Assembly: GCF_015679985.1 (NCBI RefSeq)
Contig: NZ_CP049239.1
Span: 310,001-374,000 of the forward strand
Source: Campylobacter concisus
GTDB taxonomy: Bacteria; Campylobacterota; Campylobacteria; Campylobacterales; Campylobacteraceae
Direction of reading: 5' to 3'
DNA: 64,000 bases
Shown here in pieces: positions 26,848 to 36,087 of this stretch. Under the pieces are notes generated by a model. The model saw only the letters and a list, made by a program, of their open reading frames with translations, ran no database searches and was not told the DNA's origin. Each line of letters opens with the position of its first letter. Positions within the stretch are counted from its first letter, which is position 1. Position numbers and translations under genes: made by a program.

Positions 26848-28227
26848 ATGTCAATTTATTTCTATCAGGTCTTTTTAGCCCTCCTTGGATTTACGCTTTT
26901 TGCTGCCTTAAATAATAATGGCAAAAGTTTAAAAACGATCTTTCTACCATCATTTCTTGGCGTTGTTGCTGGTGTGCTTATCTTTAAAGCTGCTCGTCAT
27001 GCACTTGTTGATGACCAGTTTAAAATGTTCATAGATTCAGTGACGCTAGTTTTTCTACTAATTAGCATTTTATGGATATTTCTTGAGCTTAAGATAGCAA
27101 AAATTGTAACATTTTTTATTTTAGGCATCGGCTTTGGCTTTGGCTATAGTTCAAGCAGTGTGTTATTTCCACTATTTGGTGGTGAGCTACTAGATACGCT
27201 TTCGGTCATTAGCTTCTTTCTAATGATATTTGCAATGATTTTGCTCGTATTTTTATTCTTTTTTATTTCGAATTTAAAATCTAGCATTTCTCCATTAATA
27301 GCTAAAATTTTAGCCCTTATCACTTTAGTTTTCTTGCTAATCGATAGGAGCTCTCAGACAGCACTTGAGCTTTTGCGTGCTGGGGCTTTAAAAATAAGTA
27401 GTGAGTTAAACTCTCAAATTCTATCTATCAGTGCAAAAGGTATTTACGTATCAGAATTTGGTACTTATTTTTATATCTTTGTGATCTTACTTTTATGCAT
27501 CACTGCACTTTTCTTTATGCCAAAAAGCATTGATAAAAATAAATTTGGTTCTATCAAATACCGCTTTACAAAAGCCATTAGAGAAAATATTTCTGATAAT
27601 GCAAAATTTGCATTTTGTAGTATTTTGATAGCACTTGGATTTTCGCTCTATTATGATCTTTACGCATCTCGTCCACCTGAAATTTCAGAGCCAGTCTTGG
27701 TTGAGCCAGTGGGAGATAAATTTATATTTGATGTTGATATGCTAAAAGATAATGAACTTCACAGATTTGCTTATATAACAGATGAGGGCAAGCAGATAAG
27801 GTTTTTTTTACTAAACCGCTTTAGCGACCGTGTATCGCCTGTTATCGTCTTTGATTCTTGTATGATTTGCGGCGATATGGGCTATATAAAGAGAGGCAAT
27901 GACCTTATTTGTATCTCTTGTAATGTTAGAATTTTCTTGCCATCAGTTGGCAAAGAGGGTGGTTGTAACCCTATCCCTATGGCATTTACCTTCGATGGTA
28001 AAAATATCATAGTTGATTATAAAACGATCGTCGCAGGGGCAAACTACTTTAGCAAGGTCGTCGAAAAGATGGTGCTTGACCCAGTTAGTCGCAAAAAGGT
28101 GAGCAATCTTGAGTCAAGATCATATTTATATTATGGACGCACATATTTCTTTGAAAATAACGAAACTCAAGCGAAATTTGAAGCAAATCCAGAAAAATAT
28201 GTAGAAACAAATGGAACGTTAAAATGA
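26848..28227 (+). CDS. DUF2318 membrane protein with YHS-like C-terminus (Cj1660-like)
   Basis: 459 residues. About eight hydrophobic helices fill residues 1-230, followed by one near 245-262. A periplasmic DUF2318 domain comes next, with cysteine pairs DSCMICGDMG and CISCN, then EGGCNPIPM. The last ~45 residues look like a YHS metal-binding domain (VLDPVSRKKV, YLYYGRTYFFEN, FEANPEKY), but the usual Cys of DPVCG is Ser here. It is part of the P19 system and may handle electrons or metal release at the inner membrane. The stop overlaps the next ATG by 4 bases. Confidence 0.85.
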   Translation: MSIYFYQVFLALLGFTLFAALNNNGKSLKTIFLPSFLGVVAGVLIFKAARHALVDDQFKMFIDSVTLVFLLISILWIFLELKIAKIVTFFILGIGFGFGYSSSSVLFPLFGGELLDTLSVISFFLMIFAMILLVFLFFFISNLKSSISPLIAKILALITLVFLLIDRSSQTALELLRAGALKISSELNSQILSISAKGIYVSEFGTYFYIFVILLLCITALFFMPKSIDKNKFGSIKYRFTKAIRENISDNAKFAFCSILIALGFSLYYDLYASRPPEISEPVLVEPVGDKFIFDVDMLKDNELHRFAYITDEGKQIRFFLLNRFSDRVSPVIVFDSCMICGDMGYIKRGNDLICISCNVRIFLPSVGKEGGCNPIPMAFTFDGKNIIVDYKTIVAGANYFSKVVEKMVLDPVSRKKVSNLESRSYLYYGRTYFFENNETQAKFEANPEKYVETNGTLK

Positions 28228-29516
28228 AAAATATGCAACTAAGAATGATAAAAAGCTCGATCACGGGCTCAAAGGTGCAAAAGACGATGGCCTTTATCAC
28301 CATACTACTAGCTGCTCTTTTGATAGCTTGCATGCTAAATATCACGCTAAAAATCGGCGATCAAGTAGCAACCGAGCTTAGAGGATATGGCTCAAATATC
28401 GTTGTTTTGCCACGAGGTGAGAGCCTAAGTATCGAGATCGAGGGTAAAAATTTCACCCCACTAAAATCACAAAATTTACTCCCAGAAGCTGATATCTACA
28501 AGATAAAAGAGATCTTTTGGCGAAACAATATCGTTGCTTTTGCGCCGTTTTTAGAGGCAAAAGTTAAAGATGAAAAAGGAATTGAATTTGCCTTTGAAGG
28601 AACCTATTTTGATAAAAACATCGGTCTAAAAGATGAGCCAGAATTTAGCACAGGCGTTAAGAGCTTGTATGGATTTTGGGGTGTTGAGGGCGCTTGGCCA
28701 AAAGATGAAAGCATAGATGAAATTTTAGTTGGCGAAGAACTTGCTAAGGCTAAAAATTTAAAGGTTGGCGACAAGCTTAGCCTTACTGGCAAAAATGGCG
28801 TAAGAGAGGTTAAAATAGTTGGAATTTTAAAAGGAGCTAGTGACGAGACACATAAGCTAGTTGGCTCGCTAAAGCTTGCTGGAGATCTTTCTGGGCATGC
28901 AAACTCATACACAAAGGCTGAAGTCTCAGCTATGACAATCCCAGAAAATGACCTATCGCTAAAAGCAAGAAGAAATTTAGACAACCTTGATAGTGCAGAG
29001 TACGACAAATGGTACTGCTCAGCTTACGCAGGATCGATCGCATTTCAGATAGAAGAAAATTTACCAAATGTTAGCGCAAAGGCAAGCCTTCAAGTAAGTG
29101 ATGCGGAGAGTAATATCGTAAAGAAAATCCAAAGCCTAATGGGCATCGTTAGCATCATCGCTCTTGTGGTTTCAGCCATTGGTATAACATCGCTAATGAC
29201 AAGTGAAATTTACCGCCGCAAAAAAGAGATCGGTCTTTTAAAAGCCATAGGCGCAAGTAACTTTGAAATTTACGCCCTTTTTGCTAGCGAAAGCCTTGTG
29301 GTTGCCTTTTTTGCTGGCATCACAGGAGCATTTTTAGGATATGCGCTAAGCTACGTGATGTCTTACATCATATTCTCTCACGGCATAGGCATAGCTTGGA
29401 TCGTGCTACCTATAAGCGTGGCATTTGCCCTACTTATCTCAGTCGTTGGCTCGCTAATGCCAATGAGAAACGTCATAAATTTACTACCTGCGGAGGTGCT
29501 ATATGACCGCAAATAG
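28224..29516 (+). CDS. ABC transporter permease, FtsX/MacB-type (Cj1661-like)
   Basis: 430 residues with an N-terminal helix (residues 18-40), a large periplasmic domain (about 45-300) and three C-terminal helices, the FtsX-like topology of MacB/LolCE permeases. The conserved cytoplasmic coupling segment is SEIYRRKKEIGLLKAIGASN. This type of ABC system does not import through the membrane but works mechanically on periplasmic partners. Here it is tied to P19/FTR1. It overlaps both neighbours. Confidence 0.88.
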   Translation: MKNMQLRMIKSSITGSKVQKTMAFITILLAALLIACMLNITLKIGDQVATELRGYGSNIVVLPRGESLSIEIEGKNFTPLKSQNLLPEADIYKIKEIFWRNNIVAFAPFLEAKVKDEKGIEFAFEGTYFDKNIGLKDEPEFSTGVKSLYGFWGVEGAWPKDESIDEILVGEELAKAKNLKVGDKLSLTGKNGVREVKIVGILKGASDETHKLVGSLKLAGDLSGHANSYTKAEVSAMTIPENDLSLKARRNLDNLDSAEYDKWYCSAYAGSIAFQIEENLPNVSAKASLQVSDAESNIVKKIQSLMGIVSIIALVVSAIGITSLMTSEIYRRKKEIGLLKAIGASNFEIYALFASESLVVAFFAGITGAFLGYALSYVMSYIIFSHGIGIAWIVLPISVAFALLISVVGSLMPMRNVINLLPAEVLYDRK

Positions 29517-30645
29517 CAAATTCTTTTACAATACAATTTATAAAAGTTTAAAAAACGGCTCATCAAGAGTAATGGTCATCGTAATCTCTATCTTACTTGG
29601 AGCATGCGTGTGTGCTGCGTTTGTCAATGTCTATCTTGACATAGACTCAAAGGTCTCACGTGAGCTAAAAACTTATGGCGCAAATATGATCTTTGCTCCA
29701 AAAGATATGGCTACAAGCGATGATATGAGTGAAAAAACTTACAATGAAATGATCGCTAAAGTGCCAAAAGATAAGCTTCTTGGTGAGAGCGGCTATCTCT
29801 TTGCTCAGGCAAATATCGGTCCAACAAATGCTATCGTCATGGGAACAAAATTTAGCAATCTAAAAAAAGTTAAACCATTTTTAGATGTTAGAGATGGAAC
29901 GATGATAAATGTCGATTTTGATGATAAAAACGTGCTAATAGGCGTTGATCTTGCTCGTCAGGCTGGCTTTAAGGCAGGCGATGATATAGAAATTCGCGCC
30001 ATTGGCTCAAATGAGAGCATAAATGTAAAGATAAAGGGCGTAGTCGCAAGTGGCGACAAAGAGGATGCGCTTTTGATCACGTCACTATCTTTGGCTCAAA
30101 AAATTTCAAATAAAGCTGGCAAAATAAACTATGCTGAAGCTGTTGTGCTTGGTAACTTTGACGAGATAACATCGCTCGCAAAGACTATAAGTAATGAAGA
30201 AATAGCTGCAAAACCAGTGGCAAAGGTCTCAAAGTCTGAGGGCTATATTTTGGAGAAAATAAAGCTATTAATGGCACTTGTTAGCCTTGTTATTTTGCTC
30301 ATTACTTCAATGTGCGTAAACACAACGCTTAGTGCTATCTTGCTCTCTCGCTCAAAGGAGATCGCACTTCTTAGAGCCATAGGTGCAAGCAAAAAGGATG
30401 TATTAAAGCTATTTGGCTTTGAGACATTTGTAACAGCGCTCATCTCAGCATTAGTTGGTGCATTTTTAGGATATTTACTAGCTCAAATTTTAGGTTATGC
30501 GATATTTGATTCTAGTATTGATTTTAGAATTTTAAGCATCCCAGTAGCTGTGATAATATCGCTTTTATTTGCAGCGATCGCAGCATTTTATCCGATCAAA
30601 CGGGCACTTAATAATAAAATGGCAGATACATTAAGAGGAGAATGA
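29503..30645 (+). CDS. ABC transporter permease, FtsX/MacB-type (Cj1662-like)
   Basis: 380 residues, same topology as the preceding permease: helix at about 21-45, periplasmic domain, then three helices with the coupling motif SRSKEIALLRAIGASKKDV. It starts inside the end of the previous gene (14-base overlap), so the two permeases are probably made in equal amounts and form a heterodimer. Confidence 0.88.
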   Translation: MTANSKFFYNTIYKSLKNGSSRVMVIVISILLGACVCAAFVNVYLDIDSKVSRELKTYGANMIFAPKDMATSDDMSEKTYNEMIAKVPKDKLLGESGYLFAQANIGPTNAIVMGTKFSNLKKVKPFLDVRDGTMINVDFDDKNVLIGVDLARQAGFKAGDDIEIRAIGSNESINVKIKGVVASGDKEDALLITSLSLAQKISNKAGKINYAEAVVLGNFDEITSLAKTISNEEIAAKPVAKVSKSEGYILEKIKLLMALVSLVILLITSMCVNTTLSAILLSRSKEIALLRAIGASKKDVLKLFGFETFVTALISALVGAFLGYLLAQILGYAIFDSSIDFRILSIPVAVIISLLFAAIAAFYPIKRALNNKMADTLRGE

Positions 30646-30646
30646 T

Positions 30647-31336
30647 ATGCAAAATGCACTAGAATTAAAAAATATTTGTAAAATTTTTGGCGATGTTAAA
30701 GCACTTGATGATATAAATTTTGAGGTTAAAAAAGGTGAGTGGGTCAGTGTAATGGGACCAAGTGGTAGTGGTAAGAGTACACTTGTAAATATCCTTTCAC
30801 TAATGGATACTCCAAGTAGTGGTACTTATATGCTTGGTGGCGATGACGCGAGCAATCTAAATGCTGATGATACACTTAAATTTAGACGCGAGAAGATCGG
30901 TCTTATTTTTCAGCAGTTTCACTTAGTGCCATATCTTAGCGCACTTGAAAATGTGATGATCGCTCAGTACTATCACAGCTCAGTTGATGAAGAGGATGCT
31001 AAAAAAGCGCTTGAGGCAGTTGGTCTTTCTCACAGGCTAACGCACAGACCAAGTCAGCTAAGTGGTGGTGAGCAACAACGCCTTTGTATCGCACGCTCGC
31101 TCATAAACGATCCTGAAATTTTAATAGCAGATGAGCCAACTGGTAACCTTGATGAAGCAAATGAAAGAGTTATACTTGATCTATTTTGCAAGCTAAGAAA
31201 AGAGGGCAAGACGATACTTCTAGTAACTCACAACCCTGATCTTGGCGAGTATGGCGATAAGATCGTATATCTAAGACATGGCAAGCTAGAAAAAATCCGC
31301 ACTATTGAAAATCCAAAGGTGCCAAATGAGATATAA
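30647..31336 (+). CDS. ABC transporter ATP-binding protein (Cj1663-like)
   Basis: 229 residues. Walker A GPSGSGKST (about 37-45), Q-loop LIFQQFHLV, signature LSGGEQQR, Walker B LIADEPTGNLD and H-loop THNP are all intact. It belongs to the LolD/MacB-type ATPases that pair with FtsX-like permeases, and serves the two permeases directly upstream. Confidence 0.93.
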   Translation: MQNALELKNICKIFGDVKALDDINFEVKKGEWVSVMGPSGSGKSTLVNILSLMDTPSSGTYMLGGDDASNLNADDTLKFRREKIGLIFQQFHLVPYLSALENVMIAQYYHSSVDEEDAKKALEAVGLSHRLTHRPSQLSGGEQQRLCIARSLINDPEILIADEPTGNLDEANERVILDLFCKLRKEGKTILLVTHNPDLGEYGDKIVYLRHGKLEKIRTIENPKVPNEI

Positions 31337-31820
31337 AATTTTATTTTTATGTCTAGTCTCAGCCCTAGTTATGGGCTGCGTCAAACAGTATGAGAAGCAT
31401 CACATCACTCTAAATGACTCAAGTGGCATTGATACGCAGTTTTTTCCAACAGAAAAGAGGCTAAAGATAGGCGATAAGCCATATATGCTATTTTTCTTTG
31501 GCACTGACTGCGGAGTATGCAAGGCCGCTATACCTGATCTAAATACGCTTGAAAAAGAGTATGGTAAAGAGGTTCAATTCATTGGAATTTTGGGGCCTAG
31601 CAAGGGTTTTGATAAAGATATTGAGCTTTTAAAAGAGCACAACATTACATTTAAAACTACGAGCGATAAGGTTTCAGTTGATTACTTTAGCAAGGCAGTT
31701 GGTGGCGTCATGGGCGTGCCAGTTATCTATTTTTTTGATAAAGATGGTAAGATGCGATCAAAATTTATCGGTCTTACACCAAAAAGCGTACTTGAAAGTG
31801 CTATAAGATCGCTCTTGTAG
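31326..31820 (+). CDS. Thioredoxin-like lipoprotein of the P19 system (TlpA/ResA type)
   Basis: 164 residues from ATG 31326, overlapping the ATPase gene. A lipoprotein signal is present (LVSALVMGC, lipid-modified Cys near residue 17). The thioredoxin fold has the redox pair CGVC (GTDCGVCKAAIPDL) and cis-Pro MGVPVIYFF. C. jejuni has two thioredoxin-like genes at this point (Cj1664/Cj1665); only one is seen here. It may reduce cysteines of the DUF2318 protein. Confidence 0.87.
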   Translation: MRYKILFLCLVSALVMGCVKQYEKHHITLNDSSGIDTQFFPTEKRLKIGDKPYMLFFFGTDCGVCKAAIPDLNTLEKEYGKEVQFIGILGPSKGFDKDIELLKEHNITFKTTSDKVSVDYFSKAVGGVMGVPVIYFFDKDGKMRSKFIGLTPKSVLESAIRSLL

Positions 31821-31828
31821 GAGTGAAT

Positions 31829-32407
31829 ATGAAAAATTTCTTTTTATTTGTCTTAGCGGTATTTTTTGTTGGATGTGCTAACAGCACTCCAAATATCTCG
31901 GTCAAAACGAGCGATCCGATCTTTTTTACGCTTAATGAATCAAACAAAAGCGTCTATGTAAATTTTAAAAATAGTGCGACCGGGCAAGATGTAAATGCTG
32001 AAATTTTAAGCGAGTTTGCAAAGGCTGGCTTTAGAAACGAGCCAAATATCAAAAATGCCGACTTCATCATCCTTGGCGATGTGCAAAGCTTTTCTAGGAT
32101 AATAAAAAGAGATCCTAGATTTTCGATGGGCATGGGATATGGCTTTGGCAGACCAAGCTTTGGCTTTGGCTACTCGATGTTTTTCCCATTTGGCTATTAC
32201 GATGATGATGACTTTAGCACGAATAGCTATATTTATCACATGCAAGTAAGCGTGCTAGTGCGTCCAAAAAATGGTGGCGAAAAGGCGACAAATATCTCGC
32301 TTATGCAAGTTGGCAATGTCTATTCACCAAGCTACATCTGGCCGTTTTTTAAAGAACGTCTAGCAAAACAGATCGTTAGCTTTTTTTATAATGTCTCGCA
32401 AAAATAG
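31829..32407 (+). CDS. Lipoprotein, TraT-like (complement-resistance family)
   Basis: 192 residues from ATG 31829, with AGGAG at 31819-31823. The lipobox is VFFVGC. The body matches the TraT pattern: repeated glycine-aromatic stretch (MGMGYGFGRPSFGFGYSMFFPFGYY) in the middle, followed by VSVLVRPKN. TraT proteins are outer-membrane lipoproteins that reduce complement killing or surface exclusion in plasmids. Chromosomal copies have unclear function. It sits at the end of the iron-uptake operon. Confidence 0.6.
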   Translation: MKNFFLFVLAVFFVGCANSTPNISVKTSDPIFFTLNESNKSVYVNFKNSATGQDVNAEILSEFAKAGFRNEPNIKNADFIILGDVQSFSRIIKRDPRFSMGMGYGFGRPSFGFGYSMFFPFGYYDDDDFSTNSYIYHMQVSVLVRPKNGGEKATNISLMQVGNVYSPSYIWPFFKERLAKQIVSFFYNVSQK

Positions 32408-32436
32408 GAGAAATTAGTAAATTTAAAAGGACTTAA

Positions 32437-33684
32437 ATGCTAGTTGATGAAAGCTATGAAATTTTATCTTGTGATGATATTGAACTTGGTATAAAAAGAA
32501 GCTCTCCTCTCTCCTTTTATTCCTGTTATGACGATGCCAAGGATGCAAAAGCTCTTTTGGTGATTATCCCTGGGCTTGGAGAAGACTCTGACCTTGGATA
32601 TAGAGCTAATCTTATTCGGACTATGGCAGAGACTTATGATGTTGCATGTATTAGTGTGGATTATCACTGCATAGGCAACCGCCCACAGCTTGGGGCGAAA
32701 TTTGGACTTGATGATATAGATCGCGAAATCTTAACAAGAGAACTATCAAGTATAGGTATAAATTTACCAATTGATCTAAAAAGTATCGACTGCCACGAGA
32801 AGGTTGATTTGCTGCTTAAATTTCTTAGCAAAGAGATTACTATTCGAAAAGAGAGAGGTATTTTGCCGGCTGATTTTAGACTAAATGCTAGCATTACGAT
32901 AGTACCAACAAAAAATAAATATCAAAATTTTGGCGTTATGCAAGCAATGGATGTGCTAAATGCTGTGCTTTATACAAAAAAATATATAAATAATGCCAAA
33001 TTTGAACATCTGCCAGTGATAATGGTAGGTAGCTCACATGGTGGATATCTGGCACATATGTGTGCTAAGATCGCTCCATGGCTAGTTGATGCTGTGATAG
33101 ATAATAGCTCTTATGCCATATTTTTATGGCGCCTTATCGGCTTTGGTAAAGAGATAAATTTTACTAACTATTTTTGTTTTGGCACTGACACTTTGTATCA
33201 AAATTTATATATTTATTTTTTTGATAAGACCTACTGGACACTTAATGAAAAATCACCATACTATTTTATTGACGCAAGAGAAGAGATAAGAAACATCCTA
33301 AATTTAGATCATTTAAATGTTCAAAGCAGCTATAAAAAGCCAATTTACGTGAGCTATCACTGTATTTTCGATAAAGAAATAGCTCCAGCAAAGGATAAAA
33401 TCGAGCTTTACGAGGCTCTTAAGAAGCTTAAATTTAACGCAACACTACATATGATAAAAGATGAGAGTGAGGTTGATGGCAAATTTATAAAGTCTCTAAC
33501 GCATGGAATGGGGATGTCTTATAAACTACTTTTACAAAAAGAGCTTCCCAGTATGATGGAGAAAATTTTATCTCAAAAAAATAAGAAGAGCAGCAAGAGT
33601 ATTGAGTATAAATGCGGCGATACGATCTATAAATTTAGTGAAGTCTTAGATCAAATAAATCTTGAAATTTTAGATATTGCTTAG
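32437..33684 (+). CDS. DUF2920-family alpha/beta-hydrolase-like protein
   Basis: 415 residues. The first half contains LLVIIPGLGED and a nucleophile-elbow-like VGSSHGGYLAHM, with DNSSY after it, so an alpha/beta-hydrolase fold with Ser nucleophile is likely. A His (LTHGMGMS) near residue 357 could complete a triad. DUF2920 proteins are largely confined to Campylobacter, where several copies lie in the flagellin-glycosylation locus. The substrate is unknown. It stands alone, with a terminator after it. Confidence 0.78.
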   Translation: MLVDESYEILSCDDIELGIKRSSPLSFYSCYDDAKDAKALLVIIPGLGEDSDLGYRANLIRTMAETYDVACISVDYHCIGNRPQLGAKFGLDDIDREILTRELSSIGINLPIDLKSIDCHEKVDLLLKFLSKEITIRKERGILPADFRLNASITIVPTKNKYQNFGVMQAMDVLNAVLYTKKYINNAKFEHLPVIMVGSSHGGYLAHMCAKIAPWLVDAVIDNSSYAIFLWRLIGFGKEINFTNYFCFGTDTLYQNLYIYFFDKTYWTLNEKSPYYFIDAREEIRNILNLDHLNVQSSYKKPIYVSYHCIFDKEIAPAKDKIELYEALKKLKFNATLHMIKDESEVDGKFIKSLTHGMGMSYKLLLQKELPSMMEKILSQKNKKSSKSIEYKCGDTIYKFSEVLDQINLEILDIA

Positions 33685-33690
33685 TATTTA

Positions 33691-33716
33691 ACTAGGCTCA
33701 TAAAGACCTAGTTTTT
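33691..33716 (+). terminator. Terminator between DUF2920 gene and pflB
   Basis: ACTAGG (33691-33696) pairs with CCTAGT (33707-33712), followed by TTTTT. It may serve both convergent genes. Confidence 0.7.
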
Positions 33717-33717
33717 A

Positions 33718-36087
33718 TCAGTCATTATCTATCTCAAAGTCGTAAAATTCGCTTTCATACTCAACATTTCCTATTTTGCTGTATTGTATAAGAGCTGCTT
33801 TTATGTTGTCTATCTGCTGATACATTAGACCCAGAGCTATTCTATTTTCGATAGCACTAGCATCATTTAGTTTTGTTAGCTCTAAAAGTGCGATCGCGTT
33901 TGATACTTTTCCAGCTCCTGTCGCAGCCACAGATGCTAAAAATAATGTGCTAGCGTCATTTACTTTAAACTCATCGATTGCTTGATTATAAAGTTTATAG
34001 CTCTCATCAAAGTCGTTTGTAAAGATATCGACATAGGCTAGAGTTTGGATTAAATTTATATTCTTTGGAGCATTTTTTAGCTCGGCTCTTAACTTATCAC
34101 GCTCTCTTGTAAGTAAGCCTGAAATTTGAAGTAGCTTGATGTATTGCTTTTTGATGATATCAGCGCCGTGATAGAAAGCGTTTGAATCAAGCTGCTTGCC
34201 ATTAAAGTGAATTTGTATCGCTTTTGCATACTCTTTGACATTTTGCTCTTTGTTTTTAGAAATGAAATTTAAGATATTTGCAATAATATCATTTGGCAAA
34301 ATTTTTAGTAGTTCATCAGCTTTCTTTGCCATTAGCTCATCATTGTTTGTTACTTTTGCGATGATGATATCAAAGGCTAAATTTAGCATTGTCTGCTCTT
34401 TTGGCTCTTCAAGCCATCTTATCATCGCACTTTGGTTGCCGTTAACCAGGCTTAGAAGCGAGGCATATAAATTTACAGGCTTTAAACTCTTATCGTTTTC
34501 TAAATTTTCGCCAATCTCTTCAATGAGTTTTTGGTTTAAATTTCTATTTATATCTAGACAAATCGCCCCAAAAATGCCTGCAAGATGGTTATTTACATCT
34601 TGATGATAGCTTGCTATGAAGTGCTTTGCTGCAAGGCTAAAATTTCCAAGCTGAGCGTAGTTTAGGGCGAGGTTGTATTGTAAGATAGAGTGATTTGGAT
34701 AAGTGCTGGCTAGCTCTTCAAACTCTTTATTTGCTTCTTTTAAGCGGTAGCTTAGTGCTTTTGCAATAGCTTCACTAAGTTTTGCATTTACTTTTGAAGC
34801 AGCTGCACTTTGGCTAAGATAGTCGTTTGCTGCTGAAGTATCATCTAAAAAGACGCTAACACCGCCTTTTCTTATCTGCTCGATGCTCTGTTTTGCGTCA
34901 AAGACCTTGTAGGGTGCGAAGTAAAAAAGCGTCTCATAGCGCCTTGTTCTATCAAAAAACATATCATCACTAAAGTGTGCCTGAGCTAGGCTGACATCAA
35001 AAAGATCAGGCTTTAGTATCGTTTTTATCTTGTAAATTTTGCTTGGTAAAGAAGCATTGTAGTCGTAAACATCTTTGATAAATGCCGCTGCATCGCCGTA
35101 GTCAGCAGTTTTTAGATCAATTAGCGCCTCAGTCATCTTGATAAGATCGATATTTGGCGTGTTTTTAGAAGCTTTTGTTAGATAATCCCTTGCTTTATCG
35201 TATTTGCCAAGTCTTGCATAGAGCTGTGCTAGCGTGAAGTCGGCCTTAAATGCCTTTTGGCTCTCAAGCTTAGCTATTGCTCTCTCATCATCTCCAAGAA
35301 GTGATAAAATTTTTGCACTTAAATATGCATATTCGTTTTTATAATCTGCAGTATTTGGATGAGAAAGTGCTTGAAGTGCCTCGTAATAGTTGCCTTTATA
35401 GTAGTTTATAAGCGCGTAGTAATAGCTATAAAGTGGCGAGTTGTTTTCATACTGCAAAAATGAGTCAGCAAGTCCTATATAGTAGTTAAAATTTTTAGTG
35501 TTATTTAGCTCGAGTGAGCAAACGGCAGCGTTTATCGCACTAACCGCCGTGTTTTCTCTATCAGTTATAGCTTTATTAAAAGATACGATCGCCTCATCAC
35601 ATCTTTCTTGTTTCATCTGCGAAACACCGAGGTTGTAGTTTGAGAGAGACTGGTTATAAACAGCTATATTTTCATAAATTTTTAGAGCTTCAAATTTATT
35701 GCCACGCTCGTAGAGCTGATTGGCTTTATTTATCATTTCATCGATCTTTGAAGCGCCAAAATTTTGCGTTTGGTAGTTGTTTTCTATATTTTTTACGATA
35801 CTTGCAGCATCTATGTTCTCTTTTTTGTCTTTCTTTAGCAAGATAACTAGCAAAACTACTATCAAGATGATAAGTACTAGAGCGACCACGCCTGCTATTA
35901 TAAAGAGCTTTTTATTGCTCTTTTTTACAGGGATTGGCTCCGGGATGTTCTCATCTTGTAACACGCCTTCACTTGCGATACTCTCAAGCGAGACGATCTC
36001 TTCAGGTGCTTCGGCTTTTGCCTCTTCAGGCGCTTGCTCTGCTTGCTCGCCAGGTGGTTTTAGAACTACAACCTCTTCTTCAGCCAC
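33718..36087 (-). CDS. pflB: TPR-repeat flagellar motor protein PflB
   Basis: 789 residues. The acidic, Glu/Ala/Pro-rich N-terminus (1-55) is cytoplasmic, one helix spans the membrane (61-84), and the rest is a periplasmic array of tetratricopeptide-like helices (for example LYERGNKFEALKIYENIAVY, YNLGVSQMKQERCDEAIVSF, LQYNLALNYAQLGNFSLAAK). In C. jejuni the positional homologue Cj0390 (PflB) builds the medial disk of the flagellar motor and recruits stators; mutants have paralysed flagella. The ATG overlaps the serS stop. Identification rests on position next to serS plus architecture. Confidence 0.8.
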   Translation of the reverse strand: MAEEEVVVLKPPGEQAEQAPEEAKAEAPEEIVSLESIASEGVLQDENIPEPIPVKKSNKKLFIIAGVVALVLIILIVVLLVILLKKDKKENIDAASIVKNIENNYQTQNFGASKIDEMINKANQLYERGNKFEALKIYENIAVYNQSLSNYNLGVSQMKQERCDEAIVSFNKAITDRENTAVSAINAAVCSLELNNTKNFNYYIGLADSFLQYENNSPLYSYYYALINYYKGNYYEALQALSHPNTADYKNEYAYLSAKILSLLGDDERAIAKLESQKAFKADFTLAQLYARLGKYDKARDYLTKASKNTPNIDLIKMTEALIDLKTADYGDAAAFIKDVYDYNASLPSKIYKIKTILKPDLFDVSLAQAHFSDDMFFDRTRRYETLFYFAPYKVFDAKQSIEQIRKGGVSVFLDDTSAANDYLSQSAAASKVNAKLSEAIAKALSYRLKEANKEFEELASTYPNHSILQYNLALNYAQLGNFSLAAKHFIASYHQDVNNHLAGIFGAICLDINRNLNQKLIEEIGENLENDKSLKPVNLYASLLSLVNGNQSAMIRWLEEPKEQTMLNLAFDIIIAKVTNNDELMAKKADELLKILPNDIIANILNFISKNKEQNVKEYAKAIQIHFNGKQLDSNAFYHGADIIKKQYIKLLQISGLLTRERDKLRAELKNAPKNINLIQTLAYVDIFTNDFDESYKLYNQAIDEFKVNDASTLFLASVAATGAGKVSNAIALLELTKLNDASAIENRIALGLMYQQIDNIKAALIQYSKIGNVEYESEFYDFEIDND

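Noticed and set aside
34235-34603. Plus-strand hydrophobic reading frame inside pflB
   Set aside because: Phe/Ser/Ile-rich composition is what reversed helical TPR coding gives; there is no start signal.
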